A stretch of DNA of 12,396 bases from JANXLS01 sp038227045 (GTDB taxonomy: Bacteria > Planctomycetota > SZUA-567 > H5-PLA8): NCBI GenBank assembly GCA_038227045.1, contig JBBRQD010000144.1:1-12396 (forward strand), written 5' to 3'. The first letter of the stretch is position 1. Every line of letters begins with the position of its first letter. The position numbers were made by a program, and so were the translations under genes. Shown here one piece after another: positions 1 through 7,678 of this stretch. The notes beneath the pieces are model-generated. The model was not told the DNA's origin. It did not search any database and worked only from the letters and a program-made list of their open reading frames with translations.

Positions 1-2
1 CC

Positions 3-213
3 ACCGTCACATTGATGGAAGACATCCTCCCCGAAAATCCGCCCATCCCAATTCCTGAATACTTCCCCAGCCGGTAATCATTCCCGGATACCGGTGCGGT
101 GCGCCTACATTACATTGACATGTACTTCACCGGAGCATTACAAAAAGGACGACTACAAGCTCCGCAAGGTCATCGAGAATCTCGTGATATCGGACCTGTT
201 TCAGAAACGGTAA
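3..213 (+). pseudogene. 3' end of an upstream gene, apparently frameshifted
   Basis: Two frames carry protein-like sequence. The frame starting at base 3 reads TVTLMEDILPENPPIPIPEY and stops at TAA 75-77; past that stop the same frame reads HYIDMYFT at about 111-134. The frame ending at TAA 211-213 reads SPEHYKKDDYKLRK and then KVIENLVISDLFQKR, which resembles the last residues of planctomycete/verrucomicrobial DUF1592/DUF1585-type proteins (typically a 'DYRx..LxxxIxxSDxFxxR' ending). Joining HYIDMYFT to SPEHYKK would need a frame change near 130-136. The 213 stop lies 12 bases before the LRR gene start, as expected for an operon partner. Either this is a degraded gene end, or the region contains a sequencing error, or only the short final frame is real. 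The family match is from memory of the C-terminal pattern and is tentative. Confidence 0.35.
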
Positions 214-225
214 TGACCGGAGAAA

Positions 226-1497
226 ATGAACATGAGGCTGAACCTGAATTGCCGCATAACTCGGACGATCTGCGCATGGATAGCAATGCTGTCGTTGCTC
301 GGCCTGGTCGGACACGCGCTGGCGGGGGATGTTGCTGCCGACGATGTGGCCGTTTTGAAAAAGATGCTTGGGAGCGTGGAGGCTTGGGACTCCAAAAGCA
401 AGACGAAGTTCGACGGCGACTTCGCGGCCAGTCTTGAATCGCAGAGCAAGAAACTCAGCGATCCGGCGTTGCAGACTAAGACGCGCGAATTCACAGCCGA
501 ATTGGAGAAGGCCGCACTGCTCAGAGCTCGCGTGATGGAGATAGCGGCGAAAACCAAGGACGCAAAAGGCACGACGCGTTTTGCGAATGGCGGCCCGCAG
601 TGGCTCCGTGACATCGTCGGCGATGAGGCCATGCGTGTTTTCGACCACCTCACGGGGGTCGATCTCAACGACCGCCAGAGTCCTCATGACAAGACGTACA
701 AACGCAACGAAAACCTCAACGACGAATGGCTCGGAATCCTTAAGGATCTGCCCGACCTCACGTCGCTCGATATTGCCAACACCGGCATGAAAGGCACCGG
801 CTTGGAGGTAGTCGGCACGTTGAAGAACCTCGAGTCGCTCAACCTGACGCTCACGCCCATTACGGATCAGTATCTGGAGCCGTTAAAAAGCCTGACCAAG
901 CTCCGCATCCTCGGCCTCGCCTCCGCGCAATGCAACGGCGAAGGCTTTCGTTTTTTCGGCAACCTGAAGCAGTTGGAAAACGCCAACTTTCACTACACAC
1001 CGGTGAATGACGCCGGCCTTGCCGGCATCAGCAACGTCCCCAGCCTCACGCGGCTTGAGATTGTGCACACGCACTTCACCGACGCCGGAGCGCCCGCGTT
1101 AGCCGCGCTCGTGAACATGGAGCGGCTTCAGATCGGCAGCCTGAAGGCCACGGGCGCCGCCATCGCGCAACTGAGTGCCATGACAAAACTGCGTGAACTA
1201 GACCTCCACGACGGCCAGGCCAATCTCGCGGGGGTCACCCATGCCAGCAAGCTCGCAACTCTGCGCGTGCTCCGCGTCTACGGAACGATCAAGGACGAAG
1301 GAGCCGAGCAAATCGCAAAGCTCAAGAACCTCGAGTTGCTTATCCTCGCGTCAAACTCCGAAATCACGGACGCCGGACTGGCGCACCTTGCCGCACTGTC
1401 ACAACTGAAAAAGCTGGACATCAAAGGCTGCAAAGTCAGCGACGCCGCTGTGGACAAATTGAAGCAGGCTATTCCGGGTCTTGAAGTTATTCGGTGA
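226..1497 (+). CDS. Secreted leucine-rich-repeat protein
   Basis: This 423-residue protein starts with a signal peptide: basic n-region (R4, R10, R13), hydrophobic core at about 15-31 (ICAWIAMLSLLGLVG) and a likely cleavage after ALA at 33. Residues 38-120 are a charged, probably helical linker. From about 165 to the end there are roughly ten 23-25-residue leucine-rich repeats of the 'ITDAGLxxLxxLxxLxxLxL' type, clearest at 178-212, 256-290 and 369-413 (for example EITDAGLAHLAALSQLKKLD). LRR arrays make solenoids for protein binding, so an extracytoplasmic binding role is likely; no catalytic domain is visible. ATG 232 may be the true start: GGAG at 219-222 is only 3 bases from ATG 226 but 9 from ATG 232. 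It follows the upstream gene end by 12 bases and converges with the HD-GYP gene. The partner is unknown. Confidence 0.9.
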   Translation: MNMRLNLNCRITRTICAWIAMLSLLGLVGHALAGDVAADDVAVLKKMLGSVEAWDSKSKTKFDGDFAASLESQSKKLSDPALQTKTREFTAELEKAALLRARVMEIAAKTKDAKGTTRFANGGPQWLRDIVGDEAMRVFDHLTGVDLNDRQSPHDKTYKRNENLNDEWLGILKDLPDLTSLDIANTGMKGTGLEVVGTLKNLESLNLTLTPITDQYLEPLKSLTKLRILGLASAQCNGEGFRFFGNLKQLENANFHYTPVNDAGLAGISNVPSLTRLEIVHTHFTDAGAPALAALVNMERLQIGSLKATGAAIAQLSAMTKLRELDLHDGQANLAGVTHASKLATLRVLRVYGTIKDEGAEQIAKLKNLELLILASNSEITDAGLAHLAALSQLKKLDIKGCKVSDAAVDKLKQAIPGLEVIR

Positions 1498-1566
1498 GCT
1501 GCTCGTCATCATGATCTAATTTGCAGCAGTGGCGTGCGGCAATGGCAAAGAATCCTATTGAATCCG

Positions 1567-2961
1567 CTATTCGATTTTTGCCAGATGCGCTTCGAGCGCT
1601 TCCACGCATTGGCCGCATACTCCTTTTCCGATTTCGGCGCGGAGTACTTTTAGCGCGGCGTCGCGGGGTTGGGCGGCTCGGTAGGGGCGTTCTTCGGACA
1701 TGGCCTGGCAGATGTCGGCCACGGTCAGGATCCGGGTTTCGCGCCTGATTTGATCGCCCTTCAAGCCCGATGGATAGCCGCGCCCGTCCAGACGTTCGTG
1801 ATGAGCGCTTGCCCAGGCCGCGAGGTCGCGGAATGGCGATACGCGCTCGAGGATTTGCCCGCTGAAGACGGCGTGATCGCGCATCTGGCGGCGCTCGTCG
1901 TCGTCGAGTGCGCCGGGCTTGTCCAGCACGCGGCTTGAAACGCCCAGTTTGCCAATGTCGTGCAACAGCGCGCCGCGCCGCAGTTGCCGCATCGCTTCCT
2001 CGTCAAGCCCCAGCGCCTCGCCTATGCCGACGGCCAGCGCGGCGACTCCCGTTGAGTGCCGGAATGTCCACGGCGATTTGGCGTCGATGACCTTGGCAAA
2101 ACCTTCCGTGATGCGGTCGAGAGTTTCGTCTGCCGCCAGGACGACTTTGTCGCCCGGTTCCAGCAGGCACGCAGCCGCGAGCGCATCGCTGCCCTCAAGC
2201 GATTGCCAAAAGGACGCATCGCCTGCAAATTTGGAAAACGCTTCAACCAGTTCCGGGTCGAACCAGCGACCCGAACGCGCGCGCGCCATTTCCAGCGCGG
2301 CGCTCACGCCATGCTCCGTTACAAATACGTCCACGGTCTGAGCGAGGCCGGCGATCCGAGCCAGCAAGGGAATGTTCGCGCCCTTGACGCCGCTCGGCTG
2401 CCCGCAGCCATCGAAATGTTCGTCAAGATTTCGGATCGTATCGGCCGTGCTGTCCGACAACCCCAATATCCGCGCGATTTCCGCGCCGCGGTCGCAGCGC
2501 GTTTGTATAAAAGCCCGTCCGGCGGAAGGCGCTTGAACCACGCGCTTGGCAAGAATCACCGTGCGCCTGACGGGGCCGGAATCCGGCGAGACGTTGCCCG
2601 CCAGATAACGCAGGCTTTGCAAGTCGCTGGACCAATCGACCAATTTAAGCCGCTGTTTGACAATCCTGTCGTCGGCATCGAAGAATTTGCACACGTCCGA
2701 GGCGTTGCTTGAACATCCGAGATCTTTCAACAGCAGAGCGTAAAAAAGATCGGAACGATCGGAGGCAGGCAAATGCAGTTCGCTCGCCAATTTCATGCCG
2801 ATGAGACAGGTTCGAACCGCGTGTCCGGCAGGCTGGCCTTCGGTTAAATCCAATGCGTAGGAAAGCGACGAAACGACTTCCGACAACCGCACAAAAGTCG
2901 TGGAAGCCGGCCGGGTAGCACTGGTCGATGCGTTTAACGAGGACTCGAAATTGGATTGCAC
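1567..2961 (-). CDS. Tandem HD / HD-GYP domain phosphohydrolase (probable c-di-GMP phosphodiesterase)
   Basis: With the chosen GTG start this is 464 residues. The C-terminal half is a complete HD-GYP domain: H302, the LLHDIGK signature (H334-D335), H363 in DHAVFSG, HH at 387-388, LDGRGYPSG with GYP at 395-397, and D416 in TVADI. In characterised HD-GYP enzymes these residues bind the metal centre and substrate and hydrolyse cyclic di-GMP to pGpG or GMP. The N-terminal half (about 40-210) is a second, degenerate HD domain: GHAVRTC at 47-53, LLKDLGCSSNA at 77-87 where KD replaces HD, and EHFDGCGQPSG at 181-191 where GQP replaces GYP. It is likely non-catalytic and regulatory. It is the last gene of the signalling operon, 86 bases after the kinase stop; that gap contains TATATAAAAG-like sequence that might be a weak internal promoter. 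The reading frame also extends upstream to an ATG at 3027, but no ribosome-binding site supports it. The cyclic di-GMP substrate is a family-level inference. Confidence 0.92.
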   Translation of the reverse strand: MQSNFESSLNASTSATRPASTTFVRLSEVVSSLSYALDLTEGQPAGHAVRTCLIGMKLASELHLPASDRSDLFYALLLKDLGCSSNASDVCKFFDADDRIVKQRLKLVDWSSDLQSLRYLAGNVSPDSGPVRRTVILAKRVVQAPSAGRAFIQTRCDRGAEIARILGLSDSTADTIRNLDEHFDGCGQPSGVKGANIPLLARIAGLAQTVDVFVTEHGVSAALEMARARSGRWFDPELVEAFSKFAGDASFWQSLEGSDALAAACLLEPGDKVVLAADETLDRITEGFAKVIDAKSPWTFRHSTGVAALAVGIGEALGLDEEAMRQLRRGALLHDIGKLGVSSRVLDKPGALDDDERRQMRDHAVFSGQILERVSPFRDLAAWASAHHERLDGRGYPSGLKGDQIRRETRILTVADICQAMSEERPYRAAQPRDAALKVLRAEIGKGVCGQCVEALEAHLAKIE

Positions 2962-2967
2962 GGCTTC

Positions 2968-2972
2968 CCTCC
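2968..2972 (-). promoter_or_regulatory. Shine-Dalgarno GGAGG that fixes a GTG start for the HD-GYP gene
   Basis: On the minus strand GGAGG is followed by six bases (GAAGCC) and then GTG at 2961-2959. The upstream in-frame ATG at 3027 would add 22 residues (MGRRSVLYKRLILAYVGVRR...) and has no comparable site. The GTG start is therefore preferred. Confidence 0.7.
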
Positions 2973-3047
2973 GAACACCAACATAAGCGAGAATAAGTCT
3001 TTTATATAGAACGCTGCGCCGGCCCAAACCTTGTCGAAATTTCCGGA

Positions 3048-5480
3048 TTACTCTCCGGTCACTTGCCGAATCAAGCCCACTAATTTCTTCAATTCCACCG
3101 GCTTAATGATGTGTTCGGCGAAGCCGGACTCGCGGCTCTGCTCGATGTCGGCAGGCATTCCGTAGCCGCTGAAGGCAATTCCTTTGATCGAGTTGCCGTT
3201 CTGGCGCAACGTGCGCATGAGTTCCTGGCCGGTGCCGTCGGGGAGGCCTAGGTCGCTGATCAACAGGTCGAAGGGCGCGCTGCCGGTCATTTCAAGCGCC
3301 GTGGCTACGTCGCACGCATGCGTGACGGCATGACCCGCTTTCATTAAGCCCTGAACCAGTATACACGCGGTGTCTTCGTGATCTTCCACCAGCAAAATGC
3401 GCAGCCCCACGCCCCGTGCAGCGGTCTGTGGCGCGGCCTGCAAGTCTGAGCGCTCGCCGCATTCAACGCCGCTTAGCAGGGGCAGTTCGACGGTAAAAGT
3501 GGCACCTCTGTTGCGACCGGCACTAGTGGCGCTAATGGCGCCCTCGTGCAGTTCGACCAGCGCCTTGCTGATGGCCAGTCCCAGACCCAGCCCGCCGAAC
3601 TGCCGCGTGGTGGAGCGGCCGCCCTGGCTAAACGCACTGAAGAGCGCGGGCATTTTCTCCGGCTCGATGCCGCACCCGCTGTCGGTGATTTGAATGACCG
3701 CCAGATCCCCGGACGCGCGGGCTTCCAGCGCCACGCGTCCGCCGGGAGGCGTGAACTTGATGGCATTCTGAAGCAGATTCCAAAACACCTGCTGCAGCCG
3801 CACCGGGTCGCCCTCGACCGTGAGCGGCCGAGCACCGCATTCGACGCTAAACCGCAGCGCGCCCGCATCCAGGCTCGGGCGGCAGATTTCGACGGCGCGT
3901 TCGAGTTCATGGCGCAAATCGACCGGCTGCAGGTTCAACTCGACTTTGCCGCGCGCGACGCGCGTGATGTCCAGCAGGTCGTCGATCAGGCGGGCTTCCA
4001 GTTCGACATTGCGCCGGACCATTTCGGCGAGCTTCAAATCGTCGCCGCTCAACCGGGCATTGAGTATTTCGAGGGCCGGAAGCACCGCGGCCAGCGGCGT
4101 GCGCAATTCGTGAGAGAGCACCGCCAGGAAGCGATCCTTGGCGCGATTCGCTTCTTCGGCTTCGAACTTGGCGGCTTCCGCGGCATGCTTCGCCTTCCGC
4201 AAGTTTTCCTCCGCCTGCTTGCGCGCGGTGATGTCGCGGATCATCCCCAGCAGATTGCCGTCGGGAATCATGGTCGCGCTCACTTCCGCTTTGAAGACGG
4301 AACCGTCCTTGCGCCGGAACTGCCATTCCCGATGGTAATTGGACGTAGCTTTTATCGCATTTAACGCGGGCTGGATATTTGGGATCTCCTCCCGGGCCAC
4401 GATGTCCGAGGCATCGAGTCCGATCAATTCGTCGCGGGTATAACCGAGCATTCGGCAAATGCTCGCATTGGCGTCGAGGTAGCTGCTTTTGGGATCGGCG
4501 ATCAAGATGCCGTCCGGCGCATGCTCGAAGAGCGCGCGGTAGCGCGCCTCGGTTGCGCGCAGTGCCACCTCCGCCTGTTTGCGCTCGGTGATGTCGAATG
4601 TCACGCCAGTCATGCGGACGGGCTGGCCGGATGCATCGCAATAGACCTTTCCGCGCGAGGCTGTCCAGTGAACCGAGCCGTCGGGCCAGATCACCCGTTT
4701 TTCCTCGTCATAAGCTGCATGGTTTGCGACAGCCCGGTGGAGTGCTTCTTCGACCTGGCTGCGGTCCTCCGGATGCAATGCCAGCAAAAATCGGTCGTAC
4801 GTCATGTGCATGCCGGATGGCAGGCCATAAATGGCAAGACACTGCGCCGACCATGCAATTTCACCGGTGACAATGTTCCATTCCCATTGCCCCATGCGGG
4901 CGGCATCCAGTGCCAGCCGCAAGCGTTCTTCGTTCTCGCGCAGCGCAACTTCCATCCGCCGGCGTTCGGCGATGTCGCGTTCGAGCGCGCGATGGGCCTG
5001 CTCCGCTTGAAGTGCCTTCTCCTCCAGTTTGCGGACGAGCACTTCGCTGTATTCCTTGAGATGAACCCGTTCGTCGCCAGCGGACTGTTTGAGTGGCAGC
5101 AGCTCGCCACGTTCTTTTTTCGCCAGCACATCGGCGAGGTGCGCCATGAACTGCTCAGGCTCGGCCGGCTTGAGGATGTACGCATCCGCGCCCAAATCGC
5201 GCGCGAGTTTCTCGTCCTCCGGCGCGGTGTAGGTGGCTGAATAGACGACGAACGGAATTGAGTTTAACCCCTTGTCGGACTTCCAATGGCGTAGCAGCGT
5301 ATACCCGTCCATCACGGGCATCAGCAAATCAGAGACGATGAGCTGCGGCGGAGCGAGCCGGGCTTTGGCGAGCGCCTCAGCGCCGTGACAGGCATCCTCG
5401 ACGCTGTGGCCGTGGTTTTCGAGAAGAGTGTGGAGGATGCAGAGAATGTCCGGATTGTCCTCGACAATGAGAATTTTCAT
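3048..5480 (-). CDS. Hybrid sensor histidine kinase, REC-PAS-PAS-HisKA-HATPase-REC
   Basis: This 810-residue protein has no signal peptide or membrane segment and is probably cytoplasmic. Domains in order: receiver 1 at 1-118 (E7, D8, phosphoacceptor D51 in VSDLLMP, K104 in ILKPAE); charged coiled coil about 140-190; PAS 1 with PAC end about 185-300 (ending TFDITERKQAE); PAS 2 about 308-420 (ending IRDITARKQAE); linker helix 421-450; HisKA with SHELRTP, H457; HATPase_c with N-box N572 (QNAIKF), G1 DSGCG at 600-604 and G2 GGLGLGL at 629-635; receiver 2 about 693-810 (E699, D700, D743 in ISDLGLP, K793 in IIKPVE). All phosphotransfer residues are present, so kinase and both receivers should work. 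H457 probably phosphorylates D743 in cis; the N-terminal receiver suggests that a further kinase controls it. GGAGGAG at 5488-5494 lies 7 bases from the ATG. The start ATG overlaps the stop of the truncated receiver remnant upstream (ATGA). The signal is unknown; soluble PAS domains suggest a cytoplasmic cue such as redox state or a small ligand. Confidence 0.97.
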   Translation of the reverse strand: MKILIVEDNPDILCILHTLLENHGHSVEDACHGAEALAKARLAPPQLIVSDLLMPVMDGYTLLRHWKSDKGLNSIPFVVYSATYTAPEDEKLARDLGADAYILKPAEPEQFMAHLADVLAKKERGELLPLKQSAGDERVHLKEYSEVLVRKLEEKALQAEQAHRALERDIAERRRMEVALRENEERLRLALDAARMGQWEWNIVTGEIAWSAQCLAIYGLPSGMHMTYDRFLLALHPEDRSQVEEALHRAVANHAAYDEEKRVIWPDGSVHWTASRGKVYCDASGQPVRMTGVTFDITERKQAEVALRATEARYRALFEHAPDGILIADPKSSYLDANASICRMLGYTRDELIGLDASDIVAREEIPNIQPALNAIKATSNYHREWQFRRKDGSVFKAEVSATMIPDGNLLGMIRDITARKQAEENLRKAKHAAEAAKFEAEEANRAKDRFLAVLSHELRTPLAAVLPALEILNARLSGDDLKLAEMVRRNVELEARLIDDLLDITRVARGKVELNLQPVDLRHELERAVEICRPSLDAGALRFSVECGARPLTVEGDPVRLQQVFWNLLQNAIKFTPPGGRVALEARASGDLAVIQITDSGCGIEPEKMPALFSAFSQGGRSTTRQFGGLGLGLAISKALVELHEGAISATSAGRNRGATFTVELPLLSGVECGERSDLQAAPQTAARGVGLRILLVEDHEDTACILVQGLMKAGHAVTHACDVATALEMTGSAPFDLLISDLGLPDGTGQELMRTLRQNGNSIKGIAFSGYGMPADIEQSRESGFAEHIIKPVELKKLVGLIRQVTGE

Positions 5481-5602
5481 AGATTGTCTCCTCCGATGGA
5501 CAGGCGCAAGCAGTGCGCGATGTCCGCGGCGAGTGTTTCGAGATTATTGGGCTTCTCGAAAAAGCCGTTGCAACCGGCAACCCGGGGTTTACCCGGCAGC
5601 TC
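5477..5602 (-). pseudogene. Truncated remnant of a receiver (REC) domain
   Basis: Between the sigma-54 regulator and the hybrid kinase a 41-codon stretch is open from an in-frame TAA (5605-5603) to a TGA at 5479-5477. It ends ...VAGCNGFFEKPNNLETLAAD followed by IAHCLRLSIGGDNL. The 'AGxxGFxxKPxxLxxLxxxIxxCL' pattern is the alpha4-beta5-alpha5 end of a response-regulator receiver, with FEKP carrying the conserved lysine. The first two thirds of the domain, including the phosphorylated aspartate, are missing, and there is no in-frame ATG, GTG or TTG. Its TGA overlaps the kinase ATG as ATGA, typical of translational coupling, so a complete single-domain response regulator probably once preceded the kinase and was lost by deletion just after the sigma-54 regulator gene (which ends at 5612). 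The GGAGG that serves the kinase lies inside this remnant. Confidence 0.65.
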
Positions 5603-5611
5603 TTACCATAT

Positions 5612-7015
5612 TTACGGCCGTTTGATTCCATACAGTTTTAGTCGCTCATAAAGATTCGAACGGCTCATCTTCAGTTCTTTAGCCGCCGTTGACACGCACC
5701 AATTGTTTCGCTCCAGCGCATTCTGAAGGACGGCTTCCTCAGTCTGCTGAAGCGAGGCTTTCATCCCGTCGCCTGCCGGTGCATGCGCGACGGCCAGCCG
5801 AGACGACGAGTGAGACCGCGAGCGCTGCGAGCGAATATGCTCCGGCAAATGTTCGGCCTTAATCAGCGGGTCGTGGCACATCACCAGCGCGTATTCAATC
5901 GCGTTGCGCAGTTGGCGGACGTTGCCGGGAAAATCGAAGTGCGTCAGAAGCTCCATGGCTTCGGAGGTGAAATCCTTTGGCGGATTGGGGAATGCGCGCC
6001 CCAACTGCGTCAGAAAGTGACGCAAGAACGGCTCGATGTCTTCGCGCCTTTCGCGCAGGGGCGGAATCCGGATGGGAACCACATTGATGCGGTAAAACAG
6101 ATCTTCGCGGAAAGCGCCCTCGGCGACTGCGGACTCGATATCTCGATGCGTTGCGCAGATCAGCCGGAAATCAACGGGAATGACCTTGCTCGAACCGACG
6201 CGTTCGACGGTGCGCTGTTGCAGGGTTCTTAAAATTTTAACCTGCAATGACTGCTGCATATCGCCGATTTCGTCCAGGAAAATGCTGCCGCCGTTGGCCG
6301 CTTCGAACCGTCCGATGGTCCGCCGGTCCGCGCCAGTGAACGCGCCTTTTTCGTGGCCGAACAATTCCGATTCCAGCAAATGTTCGGGCAGCGCCGCGCA
6401 ATTGACTTTCACCATCGGGCCGTTTTTGCGGCGGCTGTTCTGGTGGATGAAATCCGCCAGGACTTCCTTGCCCGTTCCGGTCTCTCCAAGCAGCAGAACG
6501 GAACTGTCGGTCAGCGCGGCGGAATGCGCGAGGTCGATGACGCTACGGATGGCGTGCGAGATGACAATGGCGGAGGATTCGATGGCTTTGACAAGGATTG
6601 CAGTAGCCGTCGGATCAAATGATTTTCCGCCGGCTGCCGGACCGTGTGCATTGCGGAACAGGCTCTCCTGGACCAACGCCAGAAAGCGCTCGGTCTGAAA
6701 CGGTTTTTCGAGGAAATTAAAAGCGCCATGATTCATGGCCTGCACCGCGCGCTCCACCGTGCCTGCTCCGGAGAGGATGATGACATGCGGGGGCGTTGGC
6801 AGTGCGCGCGTTCTGAACAGCAAGTCCATGCCTGTCATCTGCGGCATATTCCAATCCGTGACGACGAGCGCAGGCCCATTTTCAGCAATGTATTCCCATG
6901 CTTTTTGAGGATTCGTAAATGCCTGTGCGTGCAGCCCAATCGTCGCCAGCGCGTCTTTTTCAAGGTCGAGAAGGAGTTGCTCGTCATCCACGAGCACAAT
7001 TTCACTTCGAGGCAT
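5612..7015 (-). CDS. NtrC-family sigma-54-dependent response regulator
   Basis: With the ATG at 7015 the product is 467 residues, the usual size for NtrC-type activators. Receiver at 1-120: D10 and D11, phosphoacceptor D54 in VVTDWNMP, S82, K104 in FLEKPF. AAA+ domain about 145-390: Walker A GETGTGKE at 177-184, the sigma-54 contact loop GAFTGA at 224-229, Walker B SIFLDEIGD at 244-252, the REDLFYRI arginine segment at 303-310, and FPGNVRQL at 362-369. A C-terminal Fis-type helix-turn-helix covers about 424-464 (VSTAAKELKMSRSNLYERLK at 441-460). On phosphorylation such proteins form hexamers that use ATP to open promoters bound by sigma-54 RNA polymerase; the intact GAFTGA implies a real activator. 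It is the first gene of the leftward operon and is probably paired with the hybrid kinase, though the lost receiver next to it complicates that. The frame continues upstream to 7162, but the 49 extra residues lie in the AT-rich leader and are unlike a receiver N-terminus. Confidence 0.97.
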   Translation of the reverse strand: MPRSEIVLVDDEQLLLDLEKDALATIGLHAQAFTNPQKAWEYIAENGPALVVTDWNMPQMTGMDLLFRTRALPTPPHVIILSGAGTVERAVQAMNHGAFNFLEKPFQTERFLALVQESLFRNAHGPAAGGKSFDPTATAILVKAIESSAIVISHAIRSVIDLAHSAALTDSSVLLLGETGTGKEVLADFIHQNSRRKNGPMVKVNCAALPEHLLESELFGHEKGAFTGADRRTIGRFEAANGGSIFLDEIGDMQQSLQVKILRTLQQRTVERVGSSKVIPVDFRLICATHRDIESAVAEGAFREDLFYRINVVPIRIPPLRERREDIEPFLRHFLTQLGRAFPNPPKDFTSEAMELLTHFDFPGNVRQLRNAIEYALVMCHDPLIKAEHLPEHIRSQRSRSHSSSRLAVAHAPAGDGMKASLQQTEEAVLQNALERNNWCVSTAAKELKMSRSNLYERLKLYGIKRP

Positions 7016-7024
7016 CTGCTCAAA

Positions 7025-7031
7025 CCTCCTT
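7025..7031 (-). promoter_or_regulatory. Shine-Dalgarno AAGGAGG that fixes the start of the sigma-54 regulator
   Basis: On the minus strand AAGGAGG is followed by nine bases and then ATG at 7015-7013, encoding MPRSEIVLVDDEQ, a standard receiver N-terminus. This rules out the upstream in-frame ATGs at 7162 and 7063. Confidence 0.8.
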
Positions 7032-7047
7032 TTCAGGAGCGCACCTA

Positions 7048-7072
7048 GAGCACTTATGCTCATTGTGCACAA
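7048..7072. promoter_or_regulatory. Paired short palindromes upstream of the signalling operon, possible operator
   Basis: Two dyads sit 33-57 bases upstream of the regulator's ATG: GAGCA-CTTA-TGCTC at 7048-7061 and the perfect 10-base palindrome TTGTGCACAA at 7063-7072. The region farther upstream (about 7073-7200) is markedly AT-rich compared with its surroundings and is where a promoter would be expected. A binding site for autoregulation is possible, but short palindromes also arise by chance. I saw no convincing -35/-10 pair. Confidence 0.25.
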
Positions 7073-7457
7073 GTGAGATGCTAAGTAAAGATTAATTTCT
7101 GAAAAACGTAAAATGATTGTAAAAATTAGTGTGCCAAAAACATGAGCGCACCCTACTATCAACTTTTATTAATACAACTTGTTTTATCTTCATAATTATT
7201 GCTCACGATGCGCATGTTTGAAGTCAGCTCAGGATTCGGCTGGAAATGCCGCAAAATTGGATTTCCGCATGGCCGATTGCTGCTTAACCCTGCAAATCAG
7301 ATCAAGAAGGCTGTCTCCAAAAAAGGGTTTCGATGTGCCGTCGCGCGCGCTTCTCGAACTCTCTCGGCGCGGTTTTTATTGGGTACTGAACATAAGAGCG
7401 GGTGGCGCTGCCCAAGGTGCCGTGCCTCGTGAATACGCGTCCGAATTTCCTTTCTGC

Positions 7458-7479
7458 GGACAGTGTCTTCGCACTGTCC
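7458..7479. repeat. Perfect 8-bp stem hairpin with TCTTCG loop
   Basis: GGACAGTG, loop TCTTCG, CACTGTCC: eight perfect pairs around a loop that can itself close as a UUCG-like tetraloop. It is followed at once by the near-palindrome CCGGACATGTCTGG at 7486-7499 (one mismatch). There is no T-run on either side, so it is not a standard Rho-independent terminator. It could be part of a structured RNA or a protein-binding site. Confidence 0.5.
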
Positions 7480-7659
7480 TGACGACCGGACATGTCTGGT
7501 GAAACGGACGGTATTCCAGTCGCTTTAACGGGCCTCATTTCCACCATTTAATTTTTATTTCATCACGCCTGAACGGCATTTCCGAACGTGTGCAGCGCGA
7601 GTACTCACGGTTGCTTTCTTCCTCCGATTCTCCCATGAAAATGGCCGATCCATTCAATC

Positions 7660-7678
7660 TTTTGAGCCGCGCTCAAAA
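7660..7678. repeat. Perfect 8-bp inverted repeat with 3-base spacer
   Basis: TTTTGAGC-CGC-GCTCAAAA is symmetric in both directions. The T and A tracts lie inside the stem. It lies about 170 bases upstream of the metalloprotease-like gene. It could be an operator or a weak bidirectional terminator; the sequence alone does not decide. Confidence 0.4.

Noticed and set aside
1498..1566. Terminator between the convergent LRR and HD-GYP genes
   Set aside because: Only a 5-bp stem (GCTGC/GCAGC with a loop of about 20 bases) and no T-run; too weak to call.
3546..4364. 272-codon plus-strand open frame opposite the kinase
   Set aside because: It is antisense to the HisKA and HATPase region, where all kinase motifs are intact; no motif in the translation.
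7117..7136. TTGGCAC on the minus strand upstream of the signalling operon as a sigma-54 -24 element
   Set aside because: The -24 half is good, but the base pair at the -12 position is TT instead of GC, so it lacks the second essential element.
7179..7502. Open frame of 107 codons in the intergenic region
   Set aside because: No ribosome-binding site, no recognisable motif, and it spans the hairpin at 7458-7479; the composition does not look like the neighbouring genes.
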